Under the pieces are notes generated by a model. That model did not search any database. It was not told where the DNA came from and saw only the letters and a program-made list of their open reading frames with translations. Shown here piece after piece: positions 50,385-63,190 of a stretch of DNA of 64,000 nucleotides. This DNA is from Druceiella hillmani (lineage: Eukaryota > Arthropoda > Insecta > Lepidoptera > Hepialidae). How positions within the stretch are numbered: the stretch's first letter is position 1; each line of letters starts with the position of its first letter. The stretch is from the NCBI GenBank assembly GCA_039881145.1, contig JAYKKI010000075.1, positions 971,001 through 1,035,000 on the forward strand. The letters are read 5' to 3'. A program made the translations under genes and the position numbers.

Positions 50385-50700
50385 TAAACATGTAAAATAT
50401 TTTTTCACATATTAATAATACCGGATATTCAGGTTTTCCACTTGATTCATTTCTGTCGATATTTCCACAACACCGTTAAGGCGACACTTTATATTCCTTC
50501 CCACGTTCAAGCTTCCGGGTTTGTTCCTTCTCCAATGCCTTTGCTATTTACAAACACAACCGCTGTGCGTCACTTGCTGAATTTAAATATTTATTTGTTC
50601 CAGGGAAATACGAGTTAACACGTAGGGTGGAAAGGTGAAAAGTGTTTTCGCTTTCGCGATAACCTGGTAATGGTTATTGAATAATATCATCATTGTTTTA
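50385..50700. repeat. Dispersed block D, copy 4
   Basis: Landmarks are AATACCGGATATTCAGG, TTTTCCACTTGATTC, CCTTCCCACGTTC, GCTATTTACAAACA and GGGAAATACGAGTTAACACG. The last of these pairs with ACACGAGTTGATATGGAGGG in copy 2. Confidence 0.68.
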
Positions 50701-50762
50701 TTGTGAGTAGTTTGTTTCCAGTTTAATATTTAACGTAAGATTTTTTTTTATTTTTGTGAATG

Positions 50763-50914
50763 GAATATCGAATAAAAGTTTCGGTATAAATATTTCCACC
50801 TTTATTTTACAATTTTTTTCAATCTGTTAAACTATATTTGCACATAAATATAATTTAATATAACTATTTCCACACTTACTTGGAAATAAAATAATAAAGA
50901 ATGTATTTATTTTT
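50763..50914. repeat. Direct repeat, right copy, flanking block D
   Basis: Second copy of 50191-50354. The 20-nt core CAATCTGTTAAACTATATTT is identical, so this duplication is younger than the divergence among D copies. Confidence 0.78.
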
Positions 50915-51514
50915 TCTCTATAATTAATATTAACGACGTTTTTATTTCGAACAATATCGTTAAAATATAATTTATTAAAAGCTAAAACTCTGAAAATTAT
51001 AAAATTGGAAATTAAAAAATTACTGCAACACAAACGTCTTTAAATGAATTACGTGCAAAAATTAAACACATTTATACTGTGGAGGAAAACTTTAATAAAA
51101 ATAAGTTATTTTTAAACTATTTTTCTGACTAAAACAATTTAACTCCGTCTACTCCATTGACTATATAGTAAAAGAAGAACTTCCACGATAATTTTATTTT
51201 GCCTAATTAAACATTGTATTTAATAAAATAGTGAAATTGTTACATTACTGTTATTGCAGTATTACCTTTAACAGTTCATTAACATAAATAACTTCATATG
51301 CATCAAAAAAATTATAGTTTTATGTTCTAATAATAACAAGTATTTCCTTAATGTTTTTCTGTTTATTGAATATACTTATTTATATTGGCATACACATCAA
51401 ATCTTCATGGTCGTTATTTAAAAAGTACATAAAATATAACATTCAAATGATGTCACACATGATATGATATTCCTTTTTTTTTAAATATTGTGTCAGTACT
51501 TTGTAAATTTTCAT

Positions 51515-51860
51515 TAAAATATCATTATACGTCGGTGAAACACCATAAAATTAACTCACATCGTTTTATTTACTGCGACAAGAAAAATTTTACTTGTAAA
51601 ATGTTCAATTGACGTTATTTTTTACAGAAAGTAGCTTTTATACAACTGAAAAATAAAAAAAAACAAAAAATTAAACTGTCCATTTCCTATTTTTTGACAT
51701 AGGCTCTTGTTTTTATTCTTCGTAGTATATGTCGGAATAATGGCATATGGTCGTATTGCAGAACACTAAGCCGATTGGTTTCCATGGATATTTTCAGTAA
51801 TAGACATTGATTTAATAAGGTTTCATTTAATTATTTTCATCTTAAAGTTTATTTGTTGCT
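51515..51860 (-). repeat. Dispersed block F, copy 3
   Basis: TTATACGTCGGTGAAACACC (51526-51545) matches the left part of F copy 2. CCGATTGGTTTCCATGGATA (51772-51791) matches F copies 4 and 5. The minus strand of the latter reads KYPWKPIGLVF. The middle is strongly diverged. Confidence 0.58.
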
Positions 51861-51893
51861 TTAAGGTTAATGAAATACTTCGATGGATGTTGG

Positions 51894-51917
51894 TATATGT
51901 ATATATATTTATATATT

Positions 51918-51970
<53 letters not shown>

Positions 51971-51987
51971 GTGTGTGTGTGTGTGTG
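51894..51987. repeat. (TA)n-(GT)n compound microsatellite
   Basis: TA with TTTATA variants ends in a GTGTGTGTGTGTGTG run at 51971-51987. Confidence 0.95.
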
Positions 51988-51989
51988 AA

Positions 51990-53174
51990 TTAAACTTTAA
52001 AAGTGAAGAAAATTATTTTAACTTTCACATTTTTTTGTGGAGCATTGAAAAGTCAAAAATAATAATAGAGTAAATAAGTTTAACATAGTTATTATTTTGT
52101 ATTCAATATTCTTAAACTATTTATTCTCAGAACTGCAAAAACATTCATCTTAGACGTCTTTTAATTACTTTAATTATAAAATCTAATATATGTAAAAATG
52201 AAGTCTAACATAAGATTCGATCGATTTGTTTTTTTTTGTTCTGTACATTTTTATTCGAATTCGGCACCAATTCCAAAAGAATTAATAAGAATTCCTATTT
52301 AAAATATATCGATATTATTTGTTATTGCAAGATTTATTTGTGGTTTTCCTTTTCAAAATTTAATTTATTTTTTAATTTTTGGTGGTTTGTTAGGGATTTA
52401 TATTTGAGCCAAGATAGGCTTGATGAATGTGGCGGGAACATAACATAATAAAAAGAAAACCAATAATCGTTTGAAAAATGGAAAAAATATTCACAGAATA
52501 TTTTAAGATTGGATGGTGATCACTGTGAACATAGACTTTCACAAAAAGAGAGCTTATATGAATAGGACCCATAATAATGGAAACCAGACTCATTTTAATC
52601 ACAAGTGACGAACTGGCATCTGGCACGTAATTCTATTGGCAAAAATCCACTATCTTTAGACTCTGGTCCAATATGTTAAAAAATATATTTTTTTAACAAA
52701 CCGGATCAGGATTGCAGGCGATTTACGGTCATTTATGCAGGAGCTCCATTGCATATATCTGGAGTGCATAATCAGATCTGGATCAAATGTTTATGGTATC
52801 ACCCTAGAATTATATGCTTCTAATTTAAAGATAAAGGATCGTTAAATTTACTTCATACATGTCGAAGAAAAACCCCAGAACTTACTCCATTGTTGAAGGC
52901 GGTTAAAAAATAAATGTTGTCATATCCGTAAATATAGAATTATAATGTTTTTCTTTTCATTCTATTATTAAATACTTGCGGCGTGTAGTAAGTACATACA
53001 TTTAAATTTCACCGACTGGGCAGGAATGAACGTATTATTTGAAAGATAGTAAAGATAAAGTATGAGACTTTTATTGTTAATACTAATCCAAACCAGACCC
53101 TTAAAATTCCCATCATCGTAATTTTTGACAATTTAATTCATTATTTTAATTTCTTGTATATTTTTATGTGTATA

Positions 53175-53205
<31 letters not shown>

Positions 53206-54140
53206 GTATGTTTATATAATCTCGAATGCTTCTGTATTATAAATTTTATTTTATATCCTCTTTATAAATGAATCACCGATGGAATATATGTAAAAATATG
53301 AGCTTAATAATATATTCCATATATAAATAAAATTCTTGTTATCCTTTCTTGAGTCAGTCAATGGGGATTAATTGAAGAAAATTTGAATAGAAAAAAATTA
53401 TATTAAAAAATAACAACCAAAAATATCGACTGGAAAAGAAATTAGCCATTAATTTTGATTAAAGTCGACATTTTTAACAAGGGTCTTTGCAATATAGGTT
53501 TTTATTTTGTCTATTACCAAATGTATATATTTTGAATATTATCCCCTTAAATCAAATATTTTCGAAGGAAAAAAGTGGTAAAAAAATAGATAGAAAGGAA
53601 ATTACAGATAGCAACTTGATTTCCTAAGAGTTCCATTTCTAATTTTAAAAAAGTTTTGATATTTAATTTCACGTAAATTATTTTCAAAATTGCACAGGTG
53701 AAATTTTAGGCTGAATTTTTACTTATGGTATTTCTTCACAGGCAGACTCCTCGTGTCTTTATAGGCGTAAAATATTTTCGTGCATGTGAAAAAATCTAAA
53801 TAATCACTAATCAGAGCTGAGGATTAATAAAGTGTTAAAATTCTGTTAAAATATGATAGGTTTGATTTGCTTTATTATTATAAATATTAAAAACTAAACA
53901 AAACTTTTTTGGTTGTTTTTCCCTTTTTTATTAAAAACATTGAATCTGATTACCGCCACAACAATATATATTACAAGAAAAAACAAGATCTATACTAATT
54001 CCTAATTTGATATACAGTGTTCTCTATCTACTCATTCACCATAATCTCGTATCCAGTTAACTTTATGTTAGAAAAAAATTATCACTAATAAACTCAAAAT
54101 AATATAATATCTCCTAAATCGTGAACAAATTGCTAAAATA
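51990..54140. other. AT-rich DNA with one TA tract
   Basis: A slightly GC-richer stretch at 52680-52830 (plus frame reading AGDLRSFMQELHCIYLECI) is unrecognised. A TA tract lies at 53169-53216. Nothing else is supported. Confidence 0.5.
53169..53216. repeat. (TA)n microsatellite
   Basis: A short TA run contains TACATA and TATGTA variants. Confidence 0.93.
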
Positions 54141-54144
54141 GTCG

Positions 54145-54350
54145 TCGCCGTGGTGTGTTGGGTTGATCACAAAGCATACGGGCTGTGAAGACGCGGCGCA
54201 TCGCGGAGACCCGGGTTCGATTCCCGGCCGTTCGTCGAGCGGGGCTGGACGGGTGTTATGGTTGGCTGTAAGAGATTGCTCACGTAGCAATAAGTCCGCC
54301 ATATGTGTCAATTAGATATATTAAAGTAGATAAATAAAATAAAATAACAA
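54145..54350 (+). mobile_element. tRNA-derived SINE, best-preserved copy
   Basis: A Pol III B box GGTTCGATTCC (54214-54224) matches the consensus GGTTCGANTCC exactly and is framed by CCCG/CGGG as in a T-arm. An A-box-like TGGTGTGTTGG lies at 54151-54161. The tRNA-like head is followed by a unique body (GTTGGCTGTAAGAGATTGCT, GCAATAAGTCC) and an A-rich AAATA tail (about 54332-54348). This is a non-autonomous retroposon that depends on a partner LINE for movement. Two older minus-strand copies lie at 27.6-27.9 kb. The parent tRNA is not identified. It is not a working tRNA gene, because the acceptor and anticodon arms are not complementary. Confidence 0.9.
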
Positions 54351-54696
54351 TTTGTCAACATGAAAAGTATGCGGCAAATTACAAGACATTTTGGTTAAAA
54401 TTCCCTAAAAACACGTTGGGATCAGTTTACTTACGAATTTTTTTAACTACTATTATAAATATGCAAGTGATTTTAAATTTATATGGCAAGCTAGATTTTA
54501 TAGGTTCGTGAGTATAAACTGAGAATATTACCATTTATTTTTTTTTGGTAAGTATCGCGTTCTCGAAATACACTCGTTTAACTTTACCCCAAGGGTGGAG
54601 GAGGTAATCGAGCACCACGTGATAACATCGTTACCATATACGATGCGACATATCTATTTTCAGAAATCTGAAAATATTGTCTAAACACACAAACGC

Positions 54697-54698
<2 letters not shown>

Positions 54699-54734
<36 letters not shown>
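54699..54734. repeat. (TA)n microsatellite
   Basis: A pure 36-bp TA run. Confidence 0.94.
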
Positions 54735-54736
<2 letters not shown>

Positions 54737-54739
54737 CAT

Positions 54740-57035
54740 ATAATCATTCATGTCAATTATACAATTACAACGATATTGAAATTTAAAGTAATTTGAAAAT
54801 ATTTCATTCATTTAAGTTTTGTATTATTATGCATTATCTTCTAAATAAATAAGGGTAACTTCATTTTTATATTTCATATTTATCACTTAGTAACTCTAGA
54901 GGTTTTTCAATTGCTTACCTGGTCGGTCATTTCTTCTGAACAATAATTACTAGTTGTACTGCTGTCCTTTTCTGCGATTGCATTTAACATCTTCTCTGTT
55001 TCAATTTAGATAAAGTTAATAAATTATTTAAAAAGCCATTTGAGCAAGACTAGATTAATATTTTAATAATTTAGAACACTCGCTTCATTTTATCTCTTAC
55101 AGCTTTAAGCACAGTGACTAGGACGCAGCTACATTTGTGTTAAAAGCAACAGCTTATAATTTATCATTTCTACATTGGCTAGTTATTTGATTTGCTTTGT
55201 GATGTAATTTATTTCGAAGGTATCATAAGCTTCTTAAAAACTCAAGATACATATGTTTTTTTTACAGATTGTAAGAAATATGATTTAAAGGAAAGGAAGA
55301 ATTAAGACAGAACACGATCAGACACAAATCAAATTCGAACGATTTGTGCTTTGTGACAAGAAAGTCATTTTAATATATGAGAAATTTTGCGATTGTAATT
55401 TTTTAGGTGAGTTTCATTTTTAGCTATAATTTGATAATAAACATGTTTTAAAATATATTTGCTTACCACTACAAGTAAAAATGTGAAACAGAAAACCCCA
55501 TTCAAATTTTTCTGCTTTTTATCTTTCTCTCATCTTAAGGTTGGAATAATATCCGGGAACATTTATTAAAGCATTTTTATTTCTCAGTTTATCTACAATA
55601 CAAGTGGGAATAATAAGTTTCAATAAATTATTATTTTCTTTTCAAGAAAGAAAATCTTATAAACATTTTATTTATATATTTGATCTGACGTCTCACTGCA
55701 AAACTTAAACAATTTTCTGGTAATCCTTTTAAAAATGAGAAACAAAAAGCGTTTATAAAAACTGCACATAATATCAAGAGTTAGGTATTTTAAAATTCCA
55801 TGATCATTAATATGAAAAAGGACAGGACGGAGTCCGTAGTGATTCCTTAAATATTTCATTTTAATGGATTTCGCTTGAAAGCCTAAAAATAAGAATTTTA
55901 TATGTCGAAAAGACAAATAATCATTTTGAGGCAGTTTATTTACAAGTAGGACAACTCATGTTAATGAACAGTTATCTCTATAACGATGCTATATGAGAGG
56001 TAAGGTGTCAGTCATACTCTACAACTGATTTACGATCTCAGTAATAATGAACGACAGACGATGTGACTTCAGTATTTTTATTTTTTCTGTGATTGTAGTG
56101 GCGTTATTATTATTATTATTATTACTATAATTAATATTATTATTATTAACTGCAGCTTAACATGGTATTATTTTGCGGTAATTAGTGAGACCAAAGGCTA
56201 ACACTTTTACTTTAACATTTACATATAAATTTAAAATGTTACCATAAAATAATCCCACATTTACCGAAGAACTTAAAAACACTTTATGGTATATTGTGAA
56301 AAAGTTTAATTGTAAAATGGCCTATATCTGCAAATAATTACAATATTAAGTTACTTTGATTATTTTTATTTAATAATAAAAATCGTCTCTGTACATCTTT
56401 CAATTCTTTATTAATAGAAATTGTTGCATACGCCTCACTAATCACAATGTCTTGGTTAGTATAACATCCAAATAAATAAAGTGTTCACACAAACTACAGC
56501 TTCCTTTAACCTAATATTTTTCAATATTTCATTTTTAATAAGAAAACTGTTACACACATCTCTTAAACATCTTATTATCTTCACGTTATAAAAGAAGGTG
56601 TAATAAAATAAAGCAAAGCAGTTTTTTAAATAACTTATTAAAACTAGTTTTTATTTCTTTCCTGGCTGTAAACTTTTTACCCTAGGTTTATTGAGTAATT
56701 TGAATAAAAATCCGTTATAAATTGTACAGGACAATAATATCCCAAAAAATATAAATAAATTATGTCACAACACTTTCTAAAATTTAAACGCTAACAAAAT
56801 ATTAATATTGCATTTGAAATAACTGGACTGTCTGACTAATAGAAACGAACTTCTGCTTTCATCGCAAAAGAATTTGGATGGACGAAAAGCCCGTAAGTAC
56901 AATTTTTCGTCTAAACTTCTGTTCTAACTAAAATAATTATTGTTTAACGTACTTTTGCAAAAATTATCATTCCATCATTTTATTTTATTTCATGTTCCAC
57001 ATTTTCATTTCCAAAACAAAGTGGGAAACAATTAA
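54740..57035. other. AT-rich DNA with an ATT tract
   Basis: No coding or repeat copy is recognised apart from the (ATT)n tract at 56105-56153. Confidence 0.5.
56105..56153. repeat. (ATT)n microsatellite, interrupted
   Basis: Two ATT runs are separated by ACTATAATTAAT. Confidence 0.92.
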
Positions 57036-57039
57036 GTCG

Positions 57040-57275
57040 ACCAGCACAGTCCCTTGGATTTGGCCTTCGTAACCGTGTGTATTTGCCCTAATATACCCTA
57101 GAGGTTATCGCAAAGGATACAAGCGGGATTGGTTTCCATGGATACCGTTTGGAATTATTAGACGTGTGATGCGAAAGAGCTTTGGTGAGCTTTCCTTTTT
57201 CCTTCTTCCTGTATTGATGCGAATATTTTTTGCGGCAATTGAAGTGATTGTCATTTTATATTCAGCGAAAATTGT
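57040..57275 (-). repeat. Dispersed block F, copy 4
   Basis: This aligns with 60650-60845: TATTTGCCCTAAT, GATTGGTTTCCATGGATACC followed by GTTTGGAATTA, and AATTGAAGTGATTGTCATTT against TATTGAAGTAATTGTAAACG. The minus strand reads KRYPWKPIPLVSF. Confidence 0.68.
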
Positions 57276-57279
57276 ATAT

Positions 57280-57850
57280 TGTATAAAATGTATGACTATG
57301 CATGTACACATTTCATTTCATTTTTTCATTGTCAGTGTTATAATTGATAAAGCTTGATGCTTAACAAACAAACATCTTCAATAAAATTACAATCTATTAT
57401 TAGGCAATAATATTTCCTTGTATATTAATATTATATAAGAACAGCATTCGTCAACTGAACAAGAGATTACCGTTGTAGTAACAGTAACGACAATACATTT
57501 CCACGGATAGCGCTTTTTTAGACTACAGTTTTAAAAATTTTAATTTCTTGATGTGATGATCAAGACCACTAACTAAATAATTAAAATGTCAGTGAAATAT
57601 TTCTAAAATAGAAAATATCTGGAATTAAACATATGAATTATGTGCAAACATTAATTTCAAAATGAATAATATTTACTGATGTTTTTATATATGTATGTAT
57701 AGGTAGTTTAAAAATTATATTCAACTTATTAGAATTGAATAGTCGGTCTTGTATAATTCTGCCTTACTACTTACTTACTTGTCCTGTTACTTTAACTAAA
57801 AGAAACAAACAACTAACAAAGAAAATATTTTCTTAATAGAGCGCGATGAC
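57280..57850. other. AT-rich non-coding DNA, nothing recognised
   Basis: No frame, RNA or repeat is supported here. Confidence 0.5.
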
Positions 57851-57855
57851 CAGTA

Positions 57856-57857
<2 letters not shown>

Positions 57858-57930
<73 letters not shown>
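57858..57930. repeat. (TA)n microsatellite
   Basis: An uninterrupted TA run of about 72 bp. Confidence 0.96.
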
Positions 57931-57932
<2 letters not shown>

Positions 57933-57934
57933 TA

Positions 57935-60640
57935 AATAAAATGTTACTAAATTTTTTAAATATATTTCGTCTAATAATAAAAAAAGGTCTCATAAAAATA
58001 TTTTTTACGATCTAGCTCTTAACAGTCTTATTTTTATAACGATTTATCATAGAGATATATACACTAAGTACTCATAATTTTATATCTGTTGACTATTAAA
58101 AACCGTATTGAAGTTTATTCAAAAATTTAAAAAAAATTCAGGAAACACTTTCAAATCTTTTAAAACTCCTAAATCATCTCTCAATGATCGGAATGATAAA
58201 ATAAATCAATGAACATTCATTTAAATAAATACTTTTAAATCATAAATAATGCATTTTTAAAAATTTTATTGAAAATATATGCAACAGTTTCTGTTAAAAA
58301 TTTATCTCAATCCTTAAAATAATTGATTTTCTTCTAATCCATCTAAACAATCTAATTTGTATTGTAATGTTATCGTTAATCATAATTTGTATTATTATTC
58401 TATCTAACGAGGCAAAATAAATATTAATAAATAAAATATTAATAAGTAAAATTTGGACTATTTCCAGGGCTACTCCAGTAAATAATGGTCAAATCACATA
58501 CGCAGTGAGTTACGGGGAAAATATTGGTTACAATCCCCACGGAGCAATTTCGAGGTAAATCGAACTCTTTATGTGGAACTGGATTGAAAATTGATGGCAA
58601 ATAAATATGAATTACCGAACATTCCCAAGAGGTACCTGACTCCTTTCGAACGTGTATTTATTAAGCTAACTCTTTACAATCTTCTTCGAAATAAGGTTTA
58701 TAAAATGAAATGAATAAACGAAGGAAAATAAAATGGTTTTGAATTTGGAACTCGAATACAAAAATATGAAAATTTAATGACGTTAATTTGGTAGTGAAAA
58801 GTAATCCTAATAAAGGAATTATAATAAAAAGACCACACTTTCATCGACATAAAAATTTTTCGATAAAGTTTTGAATTAGAAAAATGAAAATTGTTAGACT
58901 CGTTTTTATTATGTATTTCACCAATATAAATTTTTAGTTTCTTCATTCCACCGAAGAAGCGTTTTTAGTACTTAATAACGGTTGTAATTTAATTCTAGGT
59001 ATTATGTCGATTCTTATTAAATACATCGATTTATGTAATATCTCAATCTATCTAAAATTTATCCAATTGATATAAATTCATTGAAAATATAACCATAATT
59101 CAAATTTTGTATTTAAAGTGTTGGAAATACAGAACCGCAGGAAAAACTACAACGTCCATCCATAGAAATATTTATACTCTAATAATTAATATACTTGGAG
59201 AAGTGATATTATTTATGAAAAATTAGTAAAGTTGAATTGGGTAAGTAAGGTATTTAAGTGAGAATGTTTATAAAAGTTAACAATGTTAGTGCCCAAATAT
59301 TAGAGTTTTTTCAACGAAATTTATTGTACAAGTTGTGCAATATTTATTGTGTGAACAAGATTTATGAATGAATATGTTTCGACAAAATAATTATACTTCG
59401 TGTGTAAGATACTTATCATATTTTGTATTCCGTTTTATGTACTATTTAGAACAATGTATCATATCAAATCCCACTCTGTGAAAATAAAAACAAATTAAAT
59501 GGATTTTGTTTACAAACTTGACGTGCATTTGCTCTTGTAGTCTTTTGGTCTCAAAGTGATGGTGTCAAACATTTTGTATAAGTTGAAGTCAACTTCATTT
59601 CAATTGTGATAAGGTTTTTCAAGTTTTTAAATTATTTTTTTCTGAAATGGTTTTCCGCGATTAAACCAGGTCAAAACGAATATTTTGTTTTGCGTCGTCT
59701 TCCCTATTGCCCGAAAACATTTACAAAAAAGTTAAAAAAAAATGTTAATAAAAAAATCAAATCATTCATATAACATTATAACATCTTTGCAATCTTATAT
59801 ATATTTTATGTCTTTTGCAACAGCACATTGTTTTACCATAGGATTCTATTCTAAATTGCATAAGGTAAGTTCCAACATATTCTCTTCCAACATGTTTGCT
59901 TTTAAACAAAACCCATATTTTATTTCAGCAGCAAAGTTACATCTCCGATTTAATAATAAAAACATTTTCTTTTATATTAAAACATTTATTTCCCAATCAA
60001 CCCCCTGAAATTTATTCCAGAATCATCATTCAGTTTCCCGTACTATCTATAATAGAGCCACCACACTCTAGTTCTGTGATAAATTAAAATTTTAACCTCG
60101 AACAATTTCCCAGAAAATCGTTTGTAACAGACGAACGAACGAACACGAAAGTGATTATTAAAGTATTCCGTTTTGGAAATTTTGGAAATTAAATAAATAT
60201 TTATATAGGAGTATCATTACATGTATATATATATAAATATACATACATAAACATTACACCTAAGCAAAGTGCAATACTTATATATGTATATTTCTCTCGT
60301 AAGTGCCAATAGATGTCTCATATAACTCTCGTTTTGCGAGTTCTAAACTTAACTAACAGGTCTTTTTGTATTTTTTAGTTTTCCAAAATTTTGAGACTAC
60401 ATTTTGTGAAGAAGTAAAAAAACACGTATTCATTAAAAAAATTAGCTCTAGTGAAATCAGCATCTAAGTGTAATGTTAACTGGTGAACGAAAAAATTGTT
60501 CAATCAAATCTATGTTCAATTAGAATTTCGTTTTAAATATTTCGTTTTCTTAAAATTGGGATCCTTGTAACTCAGAAACACTAATCAAGCAATTTAGTTT
60601 CAGTATTTTTCTATTTCTCTTGCGAAAACACAATCTCGTA
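57935..60640. other. AT-rich non-coding DNA
   Basis: A weak TA/TACATA tract lies at 60219-60250. The overlapping frames at 59742-60087 (88 and 63 codons) lack motifs. No other structure is seen. Confidence 0.5.
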
Positions 60641-60649
60641 ATAATAAAT

Positions 60650-60845
60650 CGGTCGACGTAATCTCATTATCCGCCGTAGTCTCGTTTATTTGCCCTAATC
60701 CTTATTCGAGGTCGTCGAGGATGTAAGTTGTGAATTGTTTCCAGGGATACTGTTTGGGATTACGCAATAGGATGTCACTGACCTTGATGGTTCCATCTAT
60801 CTTTCGGCTCTTATTGAAGTAATTGTAAACGTTTTGGTTAAGGGA
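60650..60845 (-). repeat. Dispersed block F, copy 5
   Basis: Partner of 57040-57275. The minus strand reads KQYPWKQFTTYILDDLE, aligning with YGWKPNLLCILRDDLE of F copy 2. This is the clearest link between the two halves of the family. Confidence 0.68.
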
Positions 60846-60849
60846 ACTC

Positions 60850-62315
60850 TTGAGTTTTTTTTTAAACAGATTTTATATCTTCCTATTCCTTTATCCGAGG
60901 CAAAAAATTTGTGGCAGTATTATGTAAGTAGCAATCAAGCCTGATAGGAAATTGTGAATGTTTTTTAGATAATCCAAACATCTACTCTAATAAGATATAA
61001 TTACGTTCCATTGAAATTTAGGGAAGATACCAAGAGAGCTGTCGATATCTTGATATGTTTATAATTTTTATAACAGAATATAAATATAATTCTAATTTAT
61101 TAAAAAAGAAAATTAAAATTTAATTTTACAATTACCCAATTTGTAAAACGGAAAATATTTTCTTGAAAAATGGTGTATTTGAACTCTTTTAATCGAATAT
61201 ATGCTCACTACTACAAGGAGGCGAAACTTGCGTGACATAAAATCACATTATGTTAAGAAAAGATTAAAAATATATTCATTACCAAGTTTATTTTATTTTC
61301 AGTTTTCTAAAATAACTCTCTGGTGTAATTTTACTAACATTCACGAAAAGATCAAGCATTCAAGTTTTTATTTCTGTTTGTGTTCGAAATTTTATTTGGT
61401 CTATTGGTGGTGGTCTACGAGGGAAAGGCGTATTGCTGTCCGAATTCTTTCCACTACAACTGATACCTCTGAAGACTGACTTAACTAGTGTCTCTTAGTG
61501 ACTGTAAACCACATTTCATTTGGCTTACATGCGTTCCGCTAAGTGCTTGTTATTCACGTTATTCGAGTTTTAATTCAAGTGAGTCTGTTTTTCATTCGTC
61601 TAAATGCAAAAAAATAATATAATGCTACGTGATTTTAATTTCTTTAAATAGTCCTAAGATGTTGTGAACTATCTTAACTGCTTCATATACTATGGTAATT
61701 TGCAACATTGTAATGAGGTGGTTCATTGTAACCAGAAGAAAATAATTGCGATATTTTCTTCTGGTCTGGTCTGGTCTTCTGGATACCCATTTAATAAGGC
61801 CAGGCCTCCTGGGTCTTCCCCTGATAACAAACAGAATGGTACATATGTCATCTACTCATCATTTCACGAAGCGCATACGAAGCATCAGGTGACGGAAATC
61901 AGACGCGATGTAATTGTGTAGAATTTATTTTTAAAGTTATTTACTTAATTGGACGCTTTGTAGAAGATAATCGTAATACAATCTACGAGCATAATAAAAC
62001 AGTTGATCTTTTGTATGGTTCCATTAATAAAATTTTGATCGGCTGTGAACCTACTAAAATATACATTATTGTGAACCAGCAATACCATTATCCGAGATTG
62101 TTTGATTACTGGGGTATTTTGTTAAAAGGGGGGCTTCTTTTACGACGCAATTAAAGTGACTGGAGTGTGAGTGTAGGTGGTGTTTGTTTTAATTGCATTG
62201 CTAATATTGTAATTATTTGGAATATTTGTTAATAAGATTTTATTGGATGTGTTTTAGGCACACATTACCATTTTCCATGACAGAAAGAATTTTACAAGCA
62301 TATGTAATAAAAAAA
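60850..62315. other. AT-rich DNA with a GC-richer patch
   Basis: At 61740-61920 G+C rises and several frames are open. The minus strand reads MTYVPFCLLSGEDPGGLALL and the plus strand reads SGYPFNKARPPGSSPDNKQN. Neither matches a family I know. The 92-codon frame at 61201-61479 is unrecognised. Confidence 0.4.
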
Positions 62316-62321
62316 AATATA

Positions 62322-62498
<177 letters not shown>

Positions 62499-62499
62499 A

Positions 62500-62855
62500 A
62501 TCTCGCTCAATAGAAATTTAATGTTTTTTTACTAATGAATAATTTATTTCTTGTATTGTAAATGCATTTTTGCGAGTTCTAAAAAGTTCCGTACAAATGT
62601 ATAAAGTAAACAAACTAACCGCATTATTCATGTTTGTGGGAGAAATTAAATTTTAAGAGATTACTTTAGCCATTTATTTTTCAATTATTCGATAACCTTT
62701 ACGAGAATCCTATCCTTTTTATAAATTTTTTCCACGAATAAAAAAGCAAAAAATTTCATAAGATTATCTTGGAAATTGAATTTTAGGTAGAATTTATCCT
62801 AAAGGGTTTTTTAAGTCAATTGAAGAAAAGATGCCCATCCCCTTCCTGTTAATTC
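62500..62855. other. AT-rich non-coding DNA, nothing recognised
   Basis: No supported feature. Confidence 0.5.
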
Positions 62856-62859
62856 AGAT

Positions 62860-63190
62860 AGTGATGAGCACATGGTTAGGTGCAAAATGATCATGTTGCT
62901 TGAGTTCGCTCGAGCCTAAAGACGCACAAACACTATTCCGGCGACCGTATATGGCTGCAATCATAAACGGCTAAACCGGATTAATGAGAATTAAGTCTAC
63001 AATTCTAGCCTGCCCAACCATCGTATACAGTTGCTGTAATATTAAAAATGCATCCAAAAGTTTGCGCAATAAACCCGTCACTACAGGTTCACTATATTTG
63101 GCCGTTGGATCCAATCAGAAAATACCCGAATTTGAACGTTGGATTTGGCCACCGTTAAAGGTCACACACTTTATCCGGCTTAAATGATAA
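62860..63190. other. GC-richer island of unknown origin
   Basis: G+C is clearly above the flanks. The plus frame at 62984-63187 (67 codons, with GSNQKIPEFERWIWPPLKV) and a minus frame (VTGLLRKLLDAFLILQQLYT) are both open. No family is recognised and no repeat copy was found in the window. It could be a transposon or exon fragment. Confidence 0.3.

Noticed and set aside
54145..54240. A functional tRNA gene at the B-box match
   Set aside because: The B box is perfect, but the acceptor stem and anticodon arm do not pair and the body plus A-rich tail match a SINE with other copies.
58480..58560. GGTTACAATCCCCA as a possible Pol III B box of another SINE
   Set aside because: Two mismatches in the invariant part, no matching A box, tail or second copy.
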